NCBI GenBank assembly: GCA_030538155.1
Contig: JAUNUN010000002.1
Coordinates: 1-64,000 of the forward strand
Direction of reading: 5' to 3'
Source of the DNA: a bacterium
GTDB taxonomy: Bacteria; Desulfobacterota; Desulfobulbia; Desulfobulbales; Desulfobulbaceae
Length of the DNA stretch: 64,000 nt
The position numbers and the translations under genes were made by a program. Below, piece by piece: positions 39,205 through 49,317 of the stretch; within the stretch, counting starts at the first letter, position 1, and each line of letters starts with the position of its first letter. The notes beneath the pieces were generated by a model. The model was not told the origin of the DNA. It ran no database searches and saw nothing but the letters and a program-made list of their open reading frames with translations.

Positions 39205-40491
39205 TTAACCGCCAAAATTCTTGAGAGTAAGCAATACGCCTGCTGCCACCGCCGAACCGATAACCCCAGACACATTCGGGCCCATGGCGTGCATCAAGAG
39301 CATATTGGTGGGATCTGCCTCCATGCCCAGTTTGTGGCTCACCCGTGCTGCCATGGGTACGGCGGAAACACCTGCCGAACCAATGAGCGGGTTTATTTTT
39401 GAGCCGGGCAAAAGGTTCATCAGTTTTGCCATGAGCACGCCGGAGGCGGTGCCGATACTGAAGGCGATGACCCCGAGCACCAGGATACCGAGAGTCGAGG
39501 CAGAGAGAAACTGCCCGGCCGACATCTGCGCGCCCACACCCAGGCCAAGAAAAATGGTGACAATGTTGAGCAGCGCGTTCTGGGCGGTATCGTTGAGACG
39601 ATTGACCACGCCGCATTCCCGCATCAGGTTGCCGAACATGAAAAAGCCGATCAGGGGAGCTGCGGTTGGAATCAGCAGGGCGCAAAGTCCCAAAACCACC
39701 AGCGGGAAGATGATTTTTTCCAGTTTCCCCACATGCCGCATCTGTTCCATGCGGATGCGACGCTCGGATTCAGTGGTGAGCGCACGCATGATCGGCGGCT
39801 GAATGATGGGCACCAGGGCCATGTAGGAGTAGGCCGCCACTGCAATCGAGCCCAAAAGATGCGGGGCAAGCTGGCTGGAGAGGAAGATGGCTGTGGGGCC
39901 GTCTGCTCCGCCGATGATGCCGATGGAGGCAGCCTCCAAAAGATCAAAACTGATGCCCGGCATAAAATCGTTGAGCAACAGCGCGCCGATCAGGGTGGTG
40001 AAGATGCCGAACTGGGCTGCGGCCCCAAGAAAGGCTGTTTTCGGGTTGGCCAGCATGGGGCCGAAATCGGTCATCGCACCGATGCCCATGAAAATGATCA
40101 GCGGAAAAGCGCCGGATTTGATCCCCACGGCATAGATGTAATACAGCATGCCGCCCGGATCGTTCATCCCGGCGAGCGGAATATTGGTCAGGATAGTGCC
40201 GAAACCGATGGGCAAAAGCAAAAGCGGTTCAAAGCCGCGGGCAATGGCCAAATAGAGGAGCACAAGGCCGACGCCGATCATGAGCAGACGACCTATGCCG
40301 TTGGCCCAACCGCCGTCTTGCGGAAAGAGGAAGCCCATCAGCCCGGTTGAAGTGATAAAACTCCCGGCCATTTCAGCCATGGGCGGCATACTGGTCTGGC
40401 CGCCGGGAGGAAGTGCCGCCATGGCAAAGCCGGCGCCGAAAAGGCTCACCAGCAGAACCACCAGCACCCTCAGGTAAGGGTAGGTTTTCAT
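39205..40491 (-). CDS. oadB: sodium-translocating decarboxylase, beta subunit
   Basis: The 428-residue membrane protein has about ten helices and the signature [11 protein letters not shown] near residue 194 with [11 protein letters not shown], plus [18 protein letters not shown] and [22 protein letters not shown]. This subunit carries out decarboxylation-driven Na+ export in oxaloacetate, methylmalonyl-CoA and glutaconyl-CoA decarboxylases. A signal-like first helix precedes an extra periplasmic stretch. Genes for a biotin carrier and a gamma-like subunit lie just upstream; the carboxyltransferase alpha subunit is not in the window, so the substrate is undecided. Confidence 0.9.
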   Translation of the reverse strand: MKTYPYLRVLVVLLVSLFGAGFAMAALPPGGQTSMPPMAEMAGSFITSTGLMGFLFPQDGGWANGIGRLLMIGVGLVLLYLAIARGFEPLLLLPIGFGTILTNIPLAGMNDPGGMLYYIYAVGIKSGAFPLIIFMGIGAMTDFGPMLANPKTAFLGAAAQFGIFTTLIGALLLNDFMPGISFDLLEAASIGIIGGADGPTAIFLSSQLAPHLLGSIAVAAYSYMALVPIIQPPIMRALTTESERRIRMEQMRHVGKLEKIIFPLVVLGLCALLIPTAAPLIGFFMFGNLMRECGVVNRLNDTAQNALLNIVTIFLGLGVGAQMSAGQFLSASTLGILVLGVIAFSIGTASGVLMAKLMNLLPGSKINPLIGSAGVSAVPMAARVSHKLGMEADPTNMLLMHAMGPNVSGVIGSAVAAGVLLTLKNFGG

Positions 40492-40508
40492 ATCATTCCT
40501 CGTGGGCC

Positions 40509-40910
40509 TCAGGCCAAATACACCAAAGTCTGTCCGGCACGGACAATATCCCCGGTCTTCACCTCTATCGCATCGACCACCCCATCGTCCGGCGCATAGA
40601 CCGGCGACTCCATCTTCATGGCCTCCAGCATCAAGAGGGTGTCGCCCACCTTGACCTCATCTCCAACCTTGCAGAGCACGTCGCAGATGTTGCCGGGAAG
40701 AAGGGTGCTGACTGCTATCCTCTCACGCGCAGGCGCGGGCCGAGCGGGTGCAGACTCAGACTGAGCCGGTGCTGATGTTGGTTGAACGGGTGCCGCCTCC
40801 TCCGCCGGTTCCTGCTTGCTCACCTCGGTCACCTCGCCGCTTTCATCTTCAACGCTTACATGATAGGTGACGCCGTCCACCTGAACCTTGTACCGTGATA
40901 CCTTGCCCAT
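40509..40910 (-). CDS. biotin carboxyl-carrier protein of the decarboxylase
   Basis: The 133-residue protein has an N-terminal small domain, a Pro/Ala-rich flexible linker (residues 35-62), and a biotinyl domain with EAMKMES, in which the lysine near residue 99 is biotinylated. It shuttles CO2 from the carboxyltransferase to the membrane beta subunit. GGAGGGAAAG precedes the start. It lies 17 bp upstream of the beta subunit gene and is clearly part of the same operon. Confidence 0.92.
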   Translation of the reverse strand: MGKVSRYKVQVDGVTYHVSVEDESGEVTEVSKQEPAEEAAPVQPTSAPAQSESAPARPAPARERIAVSTLLPGNICDVLCKVGDEVKVGDTLLMLEAMKMESPVYAPDDGVVDAIEVKTGDIVRAGQTLVYLA

Positions 40911-40997
40911 GTCCTTTCCCTCCGTAAGCTATGCGCCTGTCGCCGGGCCCCTGCCCGCACGGAATATAAGTAGAAGAGGCGCAAATATGGTTGCTGG

Positions 40998-41270
40998 TTA
41001 TTGCTGTTTTGTCTGTTTGGTGCGGTGGGCTGCCACGGCTGCTGCTATCACCGCAACTACGCGCTGTTTTTCGTCTGTATGCGCTTTGGCTTTGATGTGT
41101 TTTTCCTGTTTGCGCTTTGCTGCTCGCGGATCGGCCGGGGCCTGTAGCTCTCGTTCAGTGACGCCCCGCAAAAGCCTGGCATTGATGTGCATGATTACCA
41201 CCAGGAGGGCGAGAAAAATGTATACTACCCCCATGCCCAGGACCATCAGTTTCAACCCTTCAACTACCAT
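40998..41270 (-). CDS. OadG-like gamma subunit
   Basis: The 90-residue protein has one N-terminal membrane helix (GLKLMVLGMGVVYIFLALLVVIM) with the GMGVV pattern of OadG family subunits, and a charged Lys/Ala-rich tail. OadG holds the sodium pump together and helps the carboxyltransferase attach. The ATG at 41270 has GAGG 7 nt upstream; a GTG at 41273 is also possible. It is first in the oad-like operon. Confidence 0.75.
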   Translation of the reverse strand: MVVEGLKLMVLGMGVVYIFLALLVVIMHINARLLRGVTERELQAPADPRAAKRKQEKHIKAKAHTDEKQRVVAVIAAAVAAHRTKQTKQQ

Positions 41271-41273
41271 CAC

Positions 41274-42266
41274 GCCTCACCTGATCTCGTAGGAAACGTA
41301 TTTTCCAGCATATGTCAGCCAATTTGGGAACATCTTCCTATACACCTAAAAAATCTGTTTGGCCAGAGAACCGGCCATAAAATAACGGTCGATTCCTGCT
41401 GCCCCGGCCCAGAGAGAACAGGACAATTCGGCCCTGAATAATAATCCTATAGCTCTGGAGCGTTGAAGAGAATCGCTTGTGAAAAAAGCGGAATTCCTAC
41501 TTTAAAATACAGATATGAATCAAAGGGCGAGAAAAATGCGGAACGCTGCATGCGAGTGATATTTTGAGCAGCATGCACCCGTGAAAGCGTGAAGAGCTTT
41601 ACTGTGGAATCGAAACAAGACCGAAAAGGGGACTAACGGCCGGAACAGAACGGCCATCAATCCCTTTTGCGGTTGCTCTCTTTATTGTAGTGCCGGATGG
41701 AATGCGGCGGAGAGGAAATGAGAGCAGTTATCCGTGTCTCAGCTCGTATTTTATCCGAGGCAGGAGCCGTCACGATCACAATCGCCGGTACCCTGGCCTG
41801 CCCCGCCGCCCTTGCCATTGCCTCTGCGGGCAGAACCGGCTGAACAGACGGTAATGGAGGAGGAGGAGGAGGCGGTAGTGGGCACTAGGAGCGGAGGCCC
41901 CAAGATGTTCCTCTTCAGGCTTGGTTAACCACAGGAGACGCTGGCTGCGCTTGTATTCAGAGAATATGAAATGCGCAAAGCTCCTGCGGCAGCGCTCATT
42001 CTGTGCCTCAGCATGCTTCTTGAATCAACACGCCCTGCGGGCAAGAAATCCCGTTAACAACAAAAGTCTTTCAGCCGCGAAGTGTCAGCCGGAATTACCT
42101 TCTCAAAACACCGCACCCGGCGCTCATGCAGGCCAAGTGCCTTACAAACCATAAACGATTTCTTCGCATCACCCGCCATGCAAATTCTGCGTAGCTCTTC
42201 AATTTAACCTTGCTTTTAACATCGCAGTGTTATATAAAAAAAAGTTCAAAACTTCTTGATTTGCGT
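41274..42266. other. about 1 kb without a recognisable gene
   Basis: Open frames on both strands are short and not convincing. Visible structure: a small hairpin GGCCG-GAACAGAA-CGGCC at 41638-41655 inside a larger imperfect AAAAGGGG/CCCTTTT pairing, a GGA trinucleotide run at about 41857-41873, and on the minus strand a Gly-rich open frame ending in GTGDCDRDGSCLG (41755 to about 41930). No RNA gene was recognised. The oad-like operon and tRNA-Val promoters should lie here. Confidence 0.45.
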
Positions 42267-42341
42267 AGGCGCGTAGCTCAGTGGGAGAGCGCTACCTTGA
42301 CGTGGTAGATGTCGTCGGTTCGACCCCGTCCGCGCCTACCA
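42267..42341 (+). tRNA. tRNA-Val (GAC)
   Basis: The cloverleaf is complete: acceptor AGGCGCG pairs with CGCGCCT, D arm GCTC/GAGC, anticodon arm CTACC-TTGACGT-GGTAG with anticodon GAC, and CCA encoded at 42339-42341. The T stem has one T-T mismatch (GTCGG with CCGTC), which is unusual for a functional tRNA but otherwise the gene looks intact. Confidence 0.93.
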
Positions 42342-42428
42342 ATGAACAAAGGCTAGGATGTAGAAGGTTCATCAACGGCCTTCTGCCTGTTAGCCTTTCT
42401 TTTTGTGTACTTTTTGTGTTGCAGGGTT

Positions 42429-44360
42429 ATGGCCGATATCACCGTGTCCATCGCAGACGGAGCGAGCAAGAATTTTCCAGCAGGCGTACGCATTGCCGAT
42501 GCCTTAGCCGAGCTTGTATCCGGCAAAAAACGCAAGGCAACAGTAGCGGTCAGGGTTGAAGACCGCCTGCTCGATCTCGCCGCCGCACTACACAGCGACA
42601 CCACCATTGAGCCGATCAGTGTTGATTCCGAAGCCGGCCTTGAAATACTGCGCCACTCGACCGCGCACATTATGGCGCTTGCGGTCAAAGAGTTGTTCGG
42701 CGATGAAGTCAAGGTCGCCATTGGCCCGGCCATTGAAGACGGCTTCTACTATGATTTTGACCGCCCCACCCCCTTTACGCCTGAAGATTTTGACCGCATA
42801 GAAGCCAAGATGGCTGAGATCGCCGCAGCCTCCCTGCCCATCATCCGCACAGAGATGAGCAAGGACGAGGCGCTGCAGTTCTTCTCCGGTCACAACGAAG
42901 AGTACAAGGTGGAGTTGCTGCAAGACCTCGATGCAGACACGGTCAGTCTGTACACCCAGGGGAATTTTGCAGACCTGTGCCGCGGGCCGCATGTGCCTGA
43001 CACTTCATGGATCAAGGTCTTCAAGCTGTTGCGCGTGGCCGGCTCCTACTGGCGTGGCGACGAACACCGCCGGATGCTGACTCGCATCTACGGCACCGCC
43101 TTTGCCAGCAACAAGGAATTGCAGGCCTATCTGCACTGGCTGGAAGAGGCCCGCAAGCGTGACCACCGCAAACTGGGCAAGCAACTGGGGCTATTTACGA
43201 TTCAGGATCAGATCGGCCCCGGCCTTATCCTCTGGCAGCCGCGTGGCGCCCTGCTTCGCCGCCTGATCGAAGACTACTGGAAGGACGAGCACTACCGCAA
43301 CGGCTACGAACTGCTCTACACGCCGCACATTGCGCGTCAGGATCTGTGGAAGACATCGGGTCACGCTGATTTTTACAGTGAAAACATGTACGCACCCATG
43401 GAAATCGATGAGGTGCTCTATCAGCTCAAGCCCATGAACTGCCCCTTCCACATTGGGGTATATAAGACAGATCCGCACAGCTACCGGGATTTCCCCATTC
43501 GCTGGTGCGAGCTGGGCACGGTCTACCGCTATGAGCGCACCGGCGCCCTACACGGTCTGATGCGGGTGCGCGGCTTCACTCAGGATGATGCCCACATCTT
43601 TTGTCGGCCGGATCAGCTCCAGGATGAAATCTACAATATTATCAGCCTGAACCAGCATATCCTCAAAACCTTTGGTTTTGACCAGTACGACGTGTATCTG
43701 TCCACGCGGCCGGAAAAATATGTCGGTTCCGATGAAAACTGGGAACTGGCCACCGAGGCGCTCAAACAGGCCCTGGACAAAATGCAGCTTGCCTACAGCA
43801 TCGACCCCGGCGAAGGTGTGTTCTACGGGCCCAAGATCGACATCAAAATCAAGGATCAGCTCAACCGCTCCTGGCAGTGCTCCACCATCCAGGTGGACTT
43901 CAACCTGCCCGAGCGCTTTGCCATGAGCTACACCGGTGATGATGGTGCCGACCATCAGCCCATCATGATCCACCGGGCTCTGATGGGTTCATTGGAACGC
44001 TTCATTGGTGTGCTCATCGAGCACTATGCCGGTGCTTTCCCGGTATGGCTCGCGCCCGAGCAGGCCCGCATCATGAACATCACCGATGATCAGGCCGCCT
44101 ACTGTGAAGAGGTGTACAGCCGCTTGCGTGGTCTGGGTGTCCGGATTGAAAAGGATCTGCGCAACGAGAAGCTCAACTACAAGATTCGTGAAGCTCAACT
44201 GATGAAGGTGCCGTATATGCTCATCATCGGCGAGCGCGAAAAGGAAGAAGGGACTGTCACTGTGCGTAAGCGGGACGGCGAAAACCTGCCGGCCATGAGC
44301 CCGGAGGATTTTGCCCGGCTCGTGCACGAGGAAAACAGTACCCACCTGCACAATGCTTAA
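42429..44360 (+). CDS. thrS: threonyl-tRNA synthetase
   Basis: From the ATG at 42429 the enzyme is 643 residues. An N-terminal TGS-like domain is followed by the editing domain with HSTAHIMALAVKELF, ADLCRGPHVPDT, and the catalytic core with motif 2 RYERTGALHGLMRVRGFTQDDAHIFC and motif 3 around HRALMGSLERFIGVLIEHYAG, then an anticodon-binding domain. It charges tRNA-Thr. It starts the classical thrS-infC-rpmI-rplT-pheST block. Confidence 0.96.
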   Translation: MADITVSIADGASKNFPAGVRIADALAELVSGKKRKATVAVRVEDRLLDLAAALHSDTTIEPISVDSEAGLEILRHSTAHIMALAVKELFGDEVKVAIGPAIEDGFYYDFDRPTPFTPEDFDRIEAKMAEIAAASLPIIRTEMSKDEALQFFSGHNEEYKVELLQDLDADTVSLYTQGNFADLCRGPHVPDTSWIKVFKLLRVAGSYWRGDEHRRMLTRIYGTAFASNKELQAYLHWLEEARKRDHRKLGKQLGLFTIQDQIGPGLILWQPRGALLRRLIEDYWKDEHYRNGYELLYTPHIARQDLWKTSGHADFYSENMYAPMEIDEVLYQLKPMNCPFHIGVYKTDPHSYRDFPIRWCELGTVYRYERTGALHGLMRVRGFTQDDAHIFCRPDQLQDEIYNIISLNQHILKTFGFDQYDVYLSTRPEKYVGSDENWELATEALKQALDKMQLAYSIDPGEGVFYGPKIDIKIKDQLNRSWQCSTIQVDFNLPERFAMSYTGDDGADHQPIMIHRALMGSLERFIGVLIEHYAGAFPVWLAPEQARIMNITDDQAAYCEEVYSRLRGLGVRIEKDLRNEKLNYKIREAQLMKVPYMLIIGEREKEEGTVTVRKRDGENLPAMSPEDFARLVHEENSTHLHNA

Positions 44361-44381
44361 AACAGCTCAGGAGGAACGGAG

Positions 44382-44930
44382 ATTAAAAAACGAGGCCCGA
44401 GAAAAGCAGCGGAAGACCAGGATCTGAAAATCCGGGTCAACAACGATATCACCTACCGGGAAGTGCGTCTCATCGGTGCGGAAGGCGACCAGCTGGGTAT
44501 CGTCAGCGCACGGGAGGCACTGACCATGGCCCAGGAGCAGGGGCTTGATCTGGTTGAGGTATCTGACAAGGCTGATCCGCCGGTTTGCCGGATCATGAAC
44601 TATGACAAATTCCGCTACGAACTGAAAAAGAAGCAGCAGGAAGCCAAGAAGAAGCAAACCACCATTGAGACCAGGGAGATCAAGTTTCGCCCCAAAACGG
44701 AAGAACACGATCTCAACTTCAAGATCCGCAAGATAAAGGAATTTCTTGAAGAAAAAAACAAGGTCAAGATTACCATGCGTTTCCGTGGTCGCGAGATTGT
44801 CTATGCGGAGACCTTGGGCCTTGAGGCCTTGAACAAGATTGCCGATGTGTTGCGGGAAGACTGTGCGATCCTTCAGGAACCCAGAATGGAAGGTCGCCAG
44901 CTGGTTATGTTTGTAGGTCCGAAGACCTGA
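44382..44930 (+). CDS. infC: translation initiation factor IF-3, AUU start codon
   Basis: The 182-residue factor begins at an ATT codon at 44382, 7 nt after AGGAGG; the first ATG in frame at 44523 and GTG at 44463 lie inside the conserved protein. The N-terminal sequence RVNNDITYREVRLIGAEGDQLGIVS and the C-terminal domain with EIKFRPKTEEHDLNFKIRKIKEFLEE are typical. IF-3 binds the 30S subunit and rejects non-AUG starts, so it represses its own AUU-initiated gene, as known from Escherichia coli. It sits between thrS and rpmI. Confidence 0.95.
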   Translation: MKKRGPRKAAEDQDLKIRVNNDITYREVRLIGAEGDQLGIVSAREALTMAQEQGLDLVEVSDKADPPVCRIMNYDKFRYELKKKQQEAKKKQTTIETREIKFRPKTEEHDLNFKIRKIKEFLEEKNKVKITMRFRGREIVYAETLGLEALNKIADVLREDCAILQEPRMEGRQLVMFVGPKT

Positions 44931-44983
44931 GACGTTTGTATGCAACCTGGCGTCAGCGCCGATAGCAATAAAGGAGAAAGACG

Positions 44984-45181
44984 ATGCCCAAAATGAAAAC
45001 CAATCGGGGAGCAGCCAAACGCTTCACCTCAACCGGCAGTGGCAAAATCCGGAGGAGCAAGGCATATTCCTCGCACATTCTCACCAAAAAATCGACCAAG
45101 CGGAAACGCAAGCTGCGGCAGCGCACTCTGATTGCCGCTGTGGACGTGCCGGCTGTTCGCCGCATGCTGCCCTATCTGTAA
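44984..45181 (+). CDS. rpmI: ribosomal protein L35
   Basis: The 65-residue basic protein begins [21 protein letters not shown] and includes [15 protein letters not shown], the complete L35 pattern at the usual length. GGAG lies upstream of the ATG. It is followed by rplT after about 100 bp, in the conserved order. Confidence 0.97.
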   Translation: MPKMKTNRGAAKRFTSTGSGKIRRSKAYSSHILTKKSTKRKRKLRQRTLIAAVDVPAVRRMLPYL

Positions 45182-45282
45182 GCGCAGCAAGGCAACTACA
45201 GACGACAGTCCCGTTTTCCATATCTACGGAATTACGGAATTTTTAAAAGATATATCGTTAACAACTGCATACGGAGTGAGAA

Positions 45283-45636
45283 ATGCCTCGTGCTACCCGC
45301 GGCTTTAAAGCCCGCCGTAGAAGAAATAAAGTGCTGACGCTCGCCAAAGGTTACCGCGGCGGCAAGCATCGACTGTATAAAACCGCCGCTGAAGCCGTGG
45401 ACCGCGCACTGAGCTTTGCCTACCGGGATCGCCGCACCAAAAAACGCGAATTCCGCCGGCTCTGGATCGCACGCCTGAGCGCTGCGGCCAAACAAAATGG
45501 TATCAACTACAGCCAGTTCATTGGCGGGCTGCATAAAAATGCCATTGAGTTGGATCGTAAAGTGCTCTCCAACTTGGCCATTGTCGACCCGCATGCTTTC
45601 AGTAGCGTAGTCAAGGCAGCCAAGGACAACGCCTGA
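45283..45636 (+). CDS. rplT: ribosomal protein L20
   Basis: The 117-residue protein begins [25 protein letters not shown] and shows [24 protein letters not shown], the standard L20 sequence. L20 binds 23S rRNA early in assembly and in some bacteria represses its own operon; no such leader was recognised here. GGAG-type site (ACGGAGTGAGA) precedes the start. Confidence 0.97.
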   Translation: MPRATRGFKARRRRNKVLTLAKGYRGGKHRLYKTAAEAVDRALSFAYRDRRTKKREFRRLWIARLSAAAKQNGINYSQFIGGLHKNAIELDRKVLSNLAIVDPHAFSSVVKAAKDNA

Positions 45637-45641
45637 TTTTT

Positions 45642-46652
45642 ATGGAAACACAGTTGCGGGCCTTGCAGCAGGAAGCTCTGGATGCTCTGGAGCAGGCCGC
45701 CGACAGCGCATCCCTCGAAGCCTTCCGCATTACCTATCTGGGCCGCAAAGGCGGACGCCTCACAGCCATTCTCCGTCAACTGGGCTCGGCAGCACCTGAA
45801 GAGCGGCCGCGCCTTGGTCAACTCGCCAACGAGATCAAAGCCGATCTTGAACGCCGCTTCGACGAGCGCAAGCAGGTCATTGGCGGCGACACAGGCGCCA
45901 GCGGGCAGCAGATCGACCTGAGCCTGCCTGGCCGCTACCTGCCCTTCGGCTCGCTGCATCCCATTACCCAGGTCATGGAAGAGATCTGCGCCATCTTCGA
46001 GGGTTTGGGTTTTGCCGTGGCCGAAGGCCCGGATGTCGAGGCCGACTACTACAACTTTGAAGCCCTCAACATCCCCCAGCACCACCCTGCCCGTGACATG
46101 CACGACACCTTTTATGTCACGGATTCCATCCTCCTGCGCACTCATACCTCCCCAATGCAGGCGCGGATCATGGAAAAGCAGGATCCGCCTCTGCGCTATA
46201 TTTCACCCGGCAAGGTCTACCGCTGCGATTCAGACATCACCCATACCCCCATGTTTCATCAGGTGGAAGGGTTTCTGGTTGACCGCGATGTCTCCTTTGC
46301 CGACTTAAAAGGCGTGCTCACCAGCTTCAGTCAGCGCATGTTCAGTAGCGACCTGGCCCTCAGGTTTCGCCCCAGTTTCTTCCCTTTTACCGAGCCCAGC
46401 GCCGAAGTGGATATTGCCTGTGTTATCTGCAGCGGCAAAGGTTGTCGGGTGTGCAAACAGACAGGCTGGCTTGAAATCCTGGGCTCCGGCCTGATTGATC
46501 CGGCTGTGCTCACCCAGGTTGGTTACGATCCGGATATCTATTCCGGTTTTGCCTTTGGCATGGGGGTTGAGCGCATCGCCATGCTGAAGTACGGTATTGA
46601 CGACATTCGTCTGTACTACGAAAACGATCTGCGCTTCCTTTCCCAGTTTTAA
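45642..46652 (+). CDS. pheS: phenylalanyl-tRNA synthetase alpha subunit
   Basis: The 336-residue protein has an N-terminal coiled coil, then the class II core: [35 protein letters not shown], motif 2 [26 protein letters not shown] and motif 3 [18 protein letters not shown]. It also contains a Cys-rich insert ([16 protein letters not shown]) in place of the short consensus, which might bind zinc. It forms the catalytic part of the alpha2beta2 enzyme. It starts 5 bp after rplT. Confidence 0.96.
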   Translation: METQLRALQQEALDALEQAADSASLEAFRITYLGRKGGRLTAILRQLGSAAPEERPRLGQLANEIKADLERRFDERKQVIGGDTGASGQQIDLSLPGRYLPFGSLHPITQVMEEICAIFEGLGFAVAEGPDVEADYYNFEALNIPQHHPARDMHDTFYVTDSILLRTHTSPMQARIMEKQDPPLRYISPGKVYRCDSDITHTPMFHQVEGFLVDRDVSFADLKGVLTSFSQRMFSSDLALRFRPSFFPFTEPSAEVDIACVICSGKGCRVCKQTGWLEILGSGLIDPAVLTQVGYDPDIYSGFAFGMGVERIAMLKYGIDDIRLYYENDLRFLSQF

Positions 46653-46866
46653 ATCGTCGTACAGCCCGGCCGGCCAGGATGCAGGCATGAGAACTGTTTT
46701 TACTTTTCGCGCACTTTGCGTGCCCACATTCTGCATCCTGCATTGCCGCTGCTGGAGCAGCACCCGCTTCATGCCCGCAAGGATATTGACCGCTGTGCCA
46801 TACTTACGACAGGCCGGTTGAGATAAATTTTTTTGAACGCGCTGACAATGCGCACAGGTGGTTACC

Positions 46867-49317
46867 ATGAAATGCACTGTGAGCTGGCTTGAGCAATTCA
46901 CCTCCACAGAAGGTTTTAGTCCGGCGCAACTGGCCGACCGGCTGACCATGCTGGGATTGGAGGTGGACAGCGTGGAAGAGCTGTTCATCGAGCTGGATGC
47001 CGTCATCACTGCCAGAGTTGTTTCAGTGATCAAGCACCCGGATGCGGACAAGCTCACCTTATGTCAGGTCGATACCGGTTCGGAGCAAATCCAGGTGGTC
47101 TGCGGCGCTCCCAACGTACGGGCCGGCATGGTATCCGCGCTTGCCCGCCCCGGTGTACAGTTGCCGGATGGCACCAAAATTAAAAAAGCCAAGGTGCGCG
47201 GAATAGAGTCCGCAGGCATGCTCTGTTCAGCCAGGGAACTGGGGCTTTCGGTTGACCATAGCGGCATTATGGATCTGGGCGAAAACCTTGCAGTAGGACT
47301 GCCCTTGCGGCAGGCCCTGCAACTGGCCGATGCCGTCATCGAGGTTGATCTCACCCCCAACCGGCCGGACTGCGCCAGTGTGCGCGGCATAGCCCGCGAA
47401 ATCACCAGTTTTACCGGTGCTCATTTACACCCGTTGGTTGACCAGGTCACAGCGCTCACCGGTGCAGACACGGGCTTTTCCGTGAGCATCGAAGAACCTG
47501 CTCTTTGCCCGCGTTATGCGGCGCGCCGGCTTACCGGCTTTCGTATTGGCCCTTCACCCGAATGGATGCAGCAGCGACTTGCTGCCGTGGGCATGCGGCC
47601 CATCAACAACATCGTTGATATCACCAACTATGTCATGCTGGAATCGGGCCAGCCTTTGCACGCCTTTGACTTTGACTGCCTTAAGGGCCAGGCCATCATG
47701 GTGCGCAGACCACGGGATGGAGAAAAGGAACTGGTCACCCTGGACGGCAACAGCCGCAGCCTGGAAGCTGAAACGCTTCTCATCTGTGATGCCGAACGCC
47801 CTGTTGCCCTTGCCGGCGTGATGGGCGGGCTCAACAGTGAAATCACTGAAAAAACCACCAATCTGCTGCTTGAATCCGCCTGCTTTGATCCGGTCTCCAT
47901 CCGCCGAACTGCACGTCGGCTCGGCATCCCCTCGGAGGCCTCCTACCGTTTTGAAAGAGGGGTGGATCCTGATCTGGCCGACAAGGCCCTGCAACGGGCA
48001 GTTGATCTTATGGTGGAACTGACCGGGGCCAAGGCAGATCCGGACGGGCATGACCAGTATCCCGGCAAAAAACCGCTCCTCAGGCTGTCCCTGCGCATGG
48101 GGCGCTTGAATACCCTGCTTGGCATGACGGTTTCCGAAGATGAAGTTGTGCGTCTGCTTAGCAGCATTGGTTTTGAACTCAGCTCCTCGGGTACCGGCCA
48201 ATTTGAGGTACTGGTACCCAGTTTCCGTGTGGATATCGAGCGGGAAGTCGATCTGGTTGAAGAGGTGGCGCGTCTGGTGGGATTTGACAACATCCCCGCC
48301 ACCCAGCCGGTCATCCGCATGGATTCCCCCGCAGAAGACTCCATGCGCAAGCTGTGCCGCGAAATAGGCCATAACTTGACCAGCCAGGGCTTTTACCAGG
48401 CCATCAACTACAGCTTTGTTGCGCCTTCGCACCATGATATGACGGCCCTGGCAAGCGATGATCCCAGAAGGCGCACCATCCGTCTGCTCAATCCCCTGAC
48501 TGAGGAACAGGCTGTACTGCGCACCCTGCTTTTACCGGGCCTACTGGAAAACATCGAGCGCAACAGCAATTTCCAGCACACAGATATCCGTCTCTTTGAA
48601 ACCGGCAAGGTTTTCCTCGCCCGCAAGGCTGACGAACTGCCGGAGGAGCGCATGCAACTCTGTGCCGTGATGAGCGGGCAACGATATCCCAAGGCAGAGC
48701 CGCTCTACTTCTCCGGGCAGAAAAGTGAGTTTGCCGATATCAAGGGGGCCCTTATTCAGTTGCTGTGGCGGCTGGGTTATCCGCTCAACCAGGGCCAGGG
48801 CTTGAGTCTGGAAAAAGACAACGAGGCGCGGCAACCCTATGCCCAGGCAGAGGCTTGTCTGGCTATCCGTGCAGGGGCCCGGGTTATCGGCCAAGTGGGC
48901 GCGGTGAAGACAGCTGTGCTCAAGAGTTTCAGCGTCAAGCAGCCGGTATATTTCTTTGAACTTGACCTGGAAGAACTGCTCAAGCTGTCGCGCCGGGAAA
49001 AACATTTTACTGCCCTTTCGCGTTTTCCATCCACCAGTCGAGACATCAGCCTGATGGTGCCGGAAGAGTTTGCGGCTGGCGATCTGCTGGCGGCCGTGCT
49101 TGGGCAAAAACAAAAATATGTTGAATCCACTCAACTTTTTGATGTATATCGAGGCGAACCGTTGTCCCCGGGAGAAAAAAGCGTTTCCCTGTCCATTACC
49201 TACCGCTCTCCCAACGCCACCCTCGACGACGCTTCGGTCGACAAAATACACAATAAAATTGTGCAGGCGTTAATGCAGCAATTCAACGCCCGCTACCGTG
49301 AAGGATTAGGTGCATGA
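46867..49317 (+). CDS. pheT: phenylalanyl-tRNA synthetase beta subunit
   Basis: The 816-residue protein starts at the ATG at 46867 with AGGTGG upstream. It has the N-terminal MKCTVSWLEQF, the tRNA-binding OB domain with VVCGAPNVRAGMVSALARPG, the B3/B4 editing domain, the B5 domain, and the C-terminal anticodon-binding FDX-ACB domain. Together with PheS it charges tRNA-Phe. A 210-bp gap separates it from pheS, and its stop overlaps the ihfA start (ATGA). Confidence 0.96.
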   Translation: MKCTVSWLEQFTSTEGFSPAQLADRLTMLGLEVDSVEELFIELDAVITARVVSVIKHPDADKLTLCQVDTGSEQIQVVCGAPNVRAGMVSALARPGVQLPDGTKIKKAKVRGIESAGMLCSARELGLSVDHSGIMDLGENLAVGLPLRQALQLADAVIEVDLTPNRPDCASVRGIAREITSFTGAHLHPLVDQVTALTGADTGFSVSIEEPALCPRYAARRLTGFRIGPSPEWMQQRLAAVGMRPINNIVDITNYVMLESGQPLHAFDFDCLKGQAIMVRRPRDGEKELVTLDGNSRSLEAETLLICDAERPVALAGVMGGLNSEITEKTTNLLLESACFDPVSIRRTARRLGIPSEASYRFERGVDPDLADKALQRAVDLMVELTGAKADPDGHDQYPGKKPLLRLSLRMGRLNTLLGMTVSEDEVVRLLSSIGFELSSSGTGQFEVLVPSFRVDIEREVDLVEEVARLVGFDNIPATQPVIRMDSPAEDSMRKLCREIGHNLTSQGFYQAINYSFVAPSHHDMTALASDDPRRRTIRLLNPLTEEQAVLRTLLLPGLLENIERNSNFQHTDIRLFETGKVFLARKADELPEERMQLCAVMSGQRYPKAEPLYFSGQKSEFADIKGALIQLLWRLGYPLNQGQGLSLEKDNEARQPYAQAEACLAIRAGARVIGQVGAVKTAVLKSFSVKQPVYFFELDLEELLKLSRREKHFTALSRFPSTSRDISLMVPEEFAAGDLLAAVLGQKQKYVESTQLFDVYRGEPLSPGEKSVSLSITYRSPNATLDDASVDKIHNKIVQALMQQFNARYREGLGA

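Noticed and set aside
41855-41876. A CRISPR or tandem-repeat locus.
   Set aside because: It is a short GGA run only; no repeat-spacer pattern is visible anywhere in the window.
41734-42154. Two overlapping plus-strand open frames (64 and 77 codons) before tRNA-Val.
   Set aside because: The composition is biased and changes frame without any family resemblance, no ribosome-binding site is convincing, and the frames overlap each other.
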